From contig SKNG01000079.1 of the NCBI GenBank assembly GCA_007120685.1, positions 1 through 7,075 of the forward strand: 7,075 nucleotides of DNA. The letters are read 5' to 3'. Positions within the stretch are counted from its first letter, which is position 1. Each line of letters opens with the position of its first letter. Shown here one piece after another: positions 5,453-7,075 of the stretch. The DNA comes from Paracoccaceae bacterium (GTDB lineage Bacteria; Pseudomonadota; Alphaproteobacteria; Rhodobacterales; Rhodobacteraceae). The notes under the pieces are model-generated. The model saw only the letters and a program-made list of their open reading frames with translations. It made no database searches and was not told where the DNA came from. Position numbers and translations under genes: made by a program.

Positions 5453-6151
5453 TCAGCGCAGCACGCCCGCGCGCGCAGCCTCGGTGCCGGTCAGATCGGC
5501 CAGCACCGTCTCGCCCGCCACCATGGTCTGTCCGGGCGCCACCAGCGGCGCCACGCCCTCGGGCAGATAGACATCCAGCCGCGAGCCGAAGCGGATCATG
5601 CCGAAGCGCTGCCCGGTCTCCATTACGTCACCCGGCCGCGCGTCGCAGACGATCCGCCGCGCCACCAGCCCGGCGATCTGCACCACGGCGATCTGCCGCC
5701 CGTCCGGCAGGGTGACGGCCAGCGCGTTGCGCTCGTTATCCTCGCTGGCCTTGTCCAGCGAGGCGTTCAGGAACTTGCCCGGCCGATAGGCGACCGCGCT
5801 GACCGTGCCGGCGGCGGGCAGGCGGTTCACATGGCAGTTGAACACGTTCATGAAGATGCTGATGCGGGTCAGCGGCGTGGCACCCATGTCCAGCTCCGCC
5901 GGCGGCGCGGCCGGGGCGATATCCGAGACCACGCCATCGGCCGGGCTGATGACCAGCCCGTCGCGGTCAGGCGTCACCCGCTCGGGGTCGCGGAAGAAGT
6001 AATAGCACCAGACGGTCAGCCCCAGACCCAGCCAGCCCAGCGGGGTCCAGATCAGGAACAGTACCAGCGTCCCGGCGGCAAAGATGCCGATGAAGCGGTA
6101 CCCCTCGCGGTGCACCGGCATGACGACGGCGGAAAGCATATCGGTGGCCAT
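5453..6151 (-). CDS. psd: Phosphatidylserine decarboxylase proenzyme
   Basis: Psd removes CO2 from phosphatidylserine to make phosphatidylethanolamine, using a pyruvoyl group created when the proenzyme cleaves itself. The 232-residue protein is of the short Psd-A type. It has two N-terminal hydrophobic segments (about 19-35 and 38-52), then FFRDPER (52-58), the ADG motif with D72, NCHVNR with H107, and RFGSR with the Gly189-Ser190 cleavage site. S190 becomes the pyruvoyl end of the small alpha chain. D72, H107 and S190 correspond to the Asp/His/Ser self-cleavage triad, so the enzyme looks competent. The ATG at 6151 is fixed by AAGGAG (complement of 6159-6164) seven bases upstream. A longer in-frame reading up to 6235 runs through the upstream repeats and is not needed. 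It is immediately followed by pssA, making the full PE pathway one transcription unit. Confidence 0.95.
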   Translation of the reverse strand: MATDMLSAVVMPVHREGYRFIGIFAAGTLVLFLIWTPLGWLGLGLTVWCYYFFRDPERVTPDRDGLVISPADGVVSDIAPAAPPAELDMGATPLTRISIFMNVFNCHVNRLPAAGTVSAVAYRPGKFLNASLDKASEDNERNALAVTLPDGRQIAVVQIAGLVARRIVCDARPGDVMETGQRFGMIRFGSRLDVYLPEGVAPLVAPGQTMVAGETVLADLTGTEAARAGVLR

Positions 6152-6165
6152 CAAGGGGCTCCTTG
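6152..6165 (-). promoter_or_regulatory. Hairpin covering the psd ribosome binding site
   Basis: On the psd mRNA strand CAAGG pairs with CCTTG around a four-base loop, ending directly against the ATG. The 5' arm and loop contain the AAGGAG Shine-Dalgarno. The five-pair stem is small and could be chance, but it could lower or tune initiation. Confidence 0.35.
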
Positions 6166-6195
6166 TGCAGGGCTTCGCGCTATCACGCCTGCGCC

Positions 6196-6238
6196 CGCCG
6201 AAACAAGCCCCGCCGAAACAACCTCGCCGAACCAAGCC
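6196..6238 (-). repeat. Three imperfect 14-15 base tandem repeats in the psd leader
   Basis: The units are 6196-6210, 6211-6224 and 6225-6238, each beginning CGCCGAA(A/C)CAA on the plus strand. The first two share 11 identical leading bases; the third differs at one of them. They fill much of the 96-base gap between the trmB stop and the psd start. On the minus strand each unit gives a TTG(T/G)TTCGGCG-like phrase. The copy nearest psd supplies TTGTTT (complement of 6201-6206), 16 bases before GATAGC (complement of 6179-6184). This is a weak candidate promoter for psd-pssA. Confidence 0.6.
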
Positions 6239-6247
6239 GTGGAAGCG

Positions 6248-6982
6248 TCAGCCGCCGTTGCGGCGGAAGATCAGATAGGCGGGCTTGCGGCTTTCGCGCA
6301 GCGCCTTGGCCTCGTAGCGGGTGCGCAGCCAGCCCGGCCAGGGATCGGCGCTATGGCTTTCCAGCGTGAAGCCCGCGCGGGGCACTTCCTCCAGCGCCTG
6401 GCGGACGTAATCGGCAATGTCGGTGGCCAGATGGAAGGCCGCGCCAGGGGCGCAGACGCGCGCCAGCGGGTTCAGATGCTCAGGCGTGACGAAGCGGCGG
6501 CGATGGTGGCGCGCCTTCGGCCAGGGGTCGGGGTAGAGCAGATAGGCGCGCGCGATGCTGGCGTCGGGCAGCACGTCGAACAGGTCGCGCACATCGCCGG
6601 GATGGATCGCCAGATTGTCCGGTGGCGCGTGGCGCAGCTTGCCCAGAGCCATCGCCACACCGTTGACGAAGGGCTCGCAGCCGATCAGCCGGGCGCCGGG
6701 GTTGCTTGCGGCCAGATGAACCAGATGCTCGCCGCCACCGAAGCCGATCTCCAGCCAGACTGGCCCATCGCCCGGCAGCGCCGCCAGATCCAGCGGTTTG
6801 CGGCCTGGGTTCTCGTCGATGCTGACATCGCGCAGCCGCCAGCGCGGCAGTTCCTCGGCCAGCGCCTTCTTCTGGCTGGGCCGCAGCGTCTTGCCATGCA
6901 CCCGCCCGTAGAAATTGCGTTGCGTGCGCAGGGCAGCCAGTGCCGGATGCGGTGGCAGATCGGGCCGGGTCTCTTCACTCAT
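6248..6982 (-). CDS. trmB: tRNA (guanine-N7-)-methyltransferase
   Basis: TrmB uses S-adenosylmethionine to methylate N7 of guanosine 46 in the variable loop of many tRNAs, in the cytoplasm. The 244-residue sequence shows the family landmarks in order: FYGRVHGKTLRPSQ (24-37), the SAM-binding LEIGFGGGEH (77-86), CEPFVNGVA (102-110), LLYPDPWPKARHHRRRF (148-164) with the catalytic-region DPWPK, and TRYEAKA (221-227) near the C-terminus. Length is normal for alphaproteobacterial TrmB. The ATG at 6982 is preceded by AAGG about nine bases upstream, a modest Shine-Dalgarno. The stop lies 96 bases before the psd start codon on the same strand, so the three genes may share a transcript, though psd could also have its own promoter. 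Confidence 0.96.
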   Translation of the reverse strand: MSEETRPDLPPHPALAALRTQRNFYGRVHGKTLRPSQKKALAEELPRWRLRDVSIDENPGRKPLDLAALPGDGPVWLEIGFGGGEHLVHLAASNPGARLIGCEPFVNGVAMALGKLRHAPPDNLAIHPGDVRDLFDVLPDASIARAYLLYPDPWPKARHHRRRFVTPEHLNPLARVCAPGAAFHLATDIADYVRQALEEVPRAGFTLESHSADPWPGWLRTRYEAKALRESRKPAYLIFRRNGG

Positions 6983-7075
6983 GCCCGCGCCTTAGCCTTG
7001 CCGACCCGGGGGATCAACCGCGCCCTTTCATCTTGCCCCGAAATACGCACGGGGTTTCCAAAGGGGGGCGTGCCC
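6983..7075. other. Gene-free right edge with a CATCTTGCCCCGAAATAC-type motif
   Basis: No reading frame here is convincing. It is the region upstream of trmB. At 7026-7045 it carries TTTCATCTTGCCCCGAAATA, followed by GGGG (7051-7054) and a six-G run (7063-7068) at the truncated edge. From memory, very similar phrases recur between genes in Rhodobacteraceae genomes, often with G-rich inverted repeats behind them. This could be one of those elements, cut by the window end. Confidence 0.35.

Noticed and set aside
4981..5715. Plus-strand open frame of 244 codons opposite pssA and psd
   Set aside because: It is antisense to both genes and its translation is a low-complexity Gln/Arg/Pro shadow.
5833..5855. 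GTTC/GAAC words inside psd resembling another LexA box
   Set aside because: The spacing and orientation do not fit GTTC-N7-GTTC, and the position is inside a coding region.

Overview
The window looks like chromosomal DNA from a GC-rich alphaproteobacterium, most likely a member of the Rhodobacteraceae (Paracoccus/Rhodobacter-like). This rests on the strong G/C preference at third codon positions, an alphaproteobacterial-type LexA box (GTTC-N7-GTTC) in front of recA, the RecA protein style, the psd-pssA pair, and a bactofilin gene coupled to an M23 peptidase gene. There is no sign of a phage, insertion sequence, CRISPR array or RNA gene. The content is core-genome-like, with two poorly characterised genes.

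Left part (1-842): the 5' 60% of recA runs leftward off the window edge. Its upstream region holds a candidate promoter with a perfect direct-repeat LexA operator placed over the expected transcription start.

Left-centre (843-2259): two rightward genes of unknown role overlap by 14 bases. One is a compact sulfotransferase-fold protein with PAPS-binding-type motifs. The other is a DUF455 ferritin-like protein with a complete set of putative di-metal ligands. The overlap suggests translational coupling.

Centre (2260-4500): after a 239-base gap, an M23 (LytM) cell-wall endopeptidase with one membrane anchor and a long coiled coil overlaps a bactofilin gene by 11 bases. This is the bactofilin/M23 morphogenesis module known from other alphaproteobacteria (BacA-LmdC type). 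The cytoplasmic polymer is thought to position a periplasmic peptidoglycan hydrolase.

Right part (4501-7075): three leftward genes converge on the bactofilin gene. From the right these are trmB (tRNA m7G46 methyltransferase), then psd and pssA, separated from each other by 4 bases. PssA makes phosphatidylserine from CDP-diacylglycerol and serine, and Psd decarboxylates it to phosphatidylethanolamine, so the pair is the complete two-step PE pathway. The trmB-psd gap carries three imperfect 14-15 base repeats and a small hairpin over the psd ribosome binding site. The last 93 bases hold no gene.

No wholly new system is evident. The best leads are the coupled sulfotransferase/DUF455 pair and the bactofilin/M23 module with its conserved-looking cytoplasmic tail.
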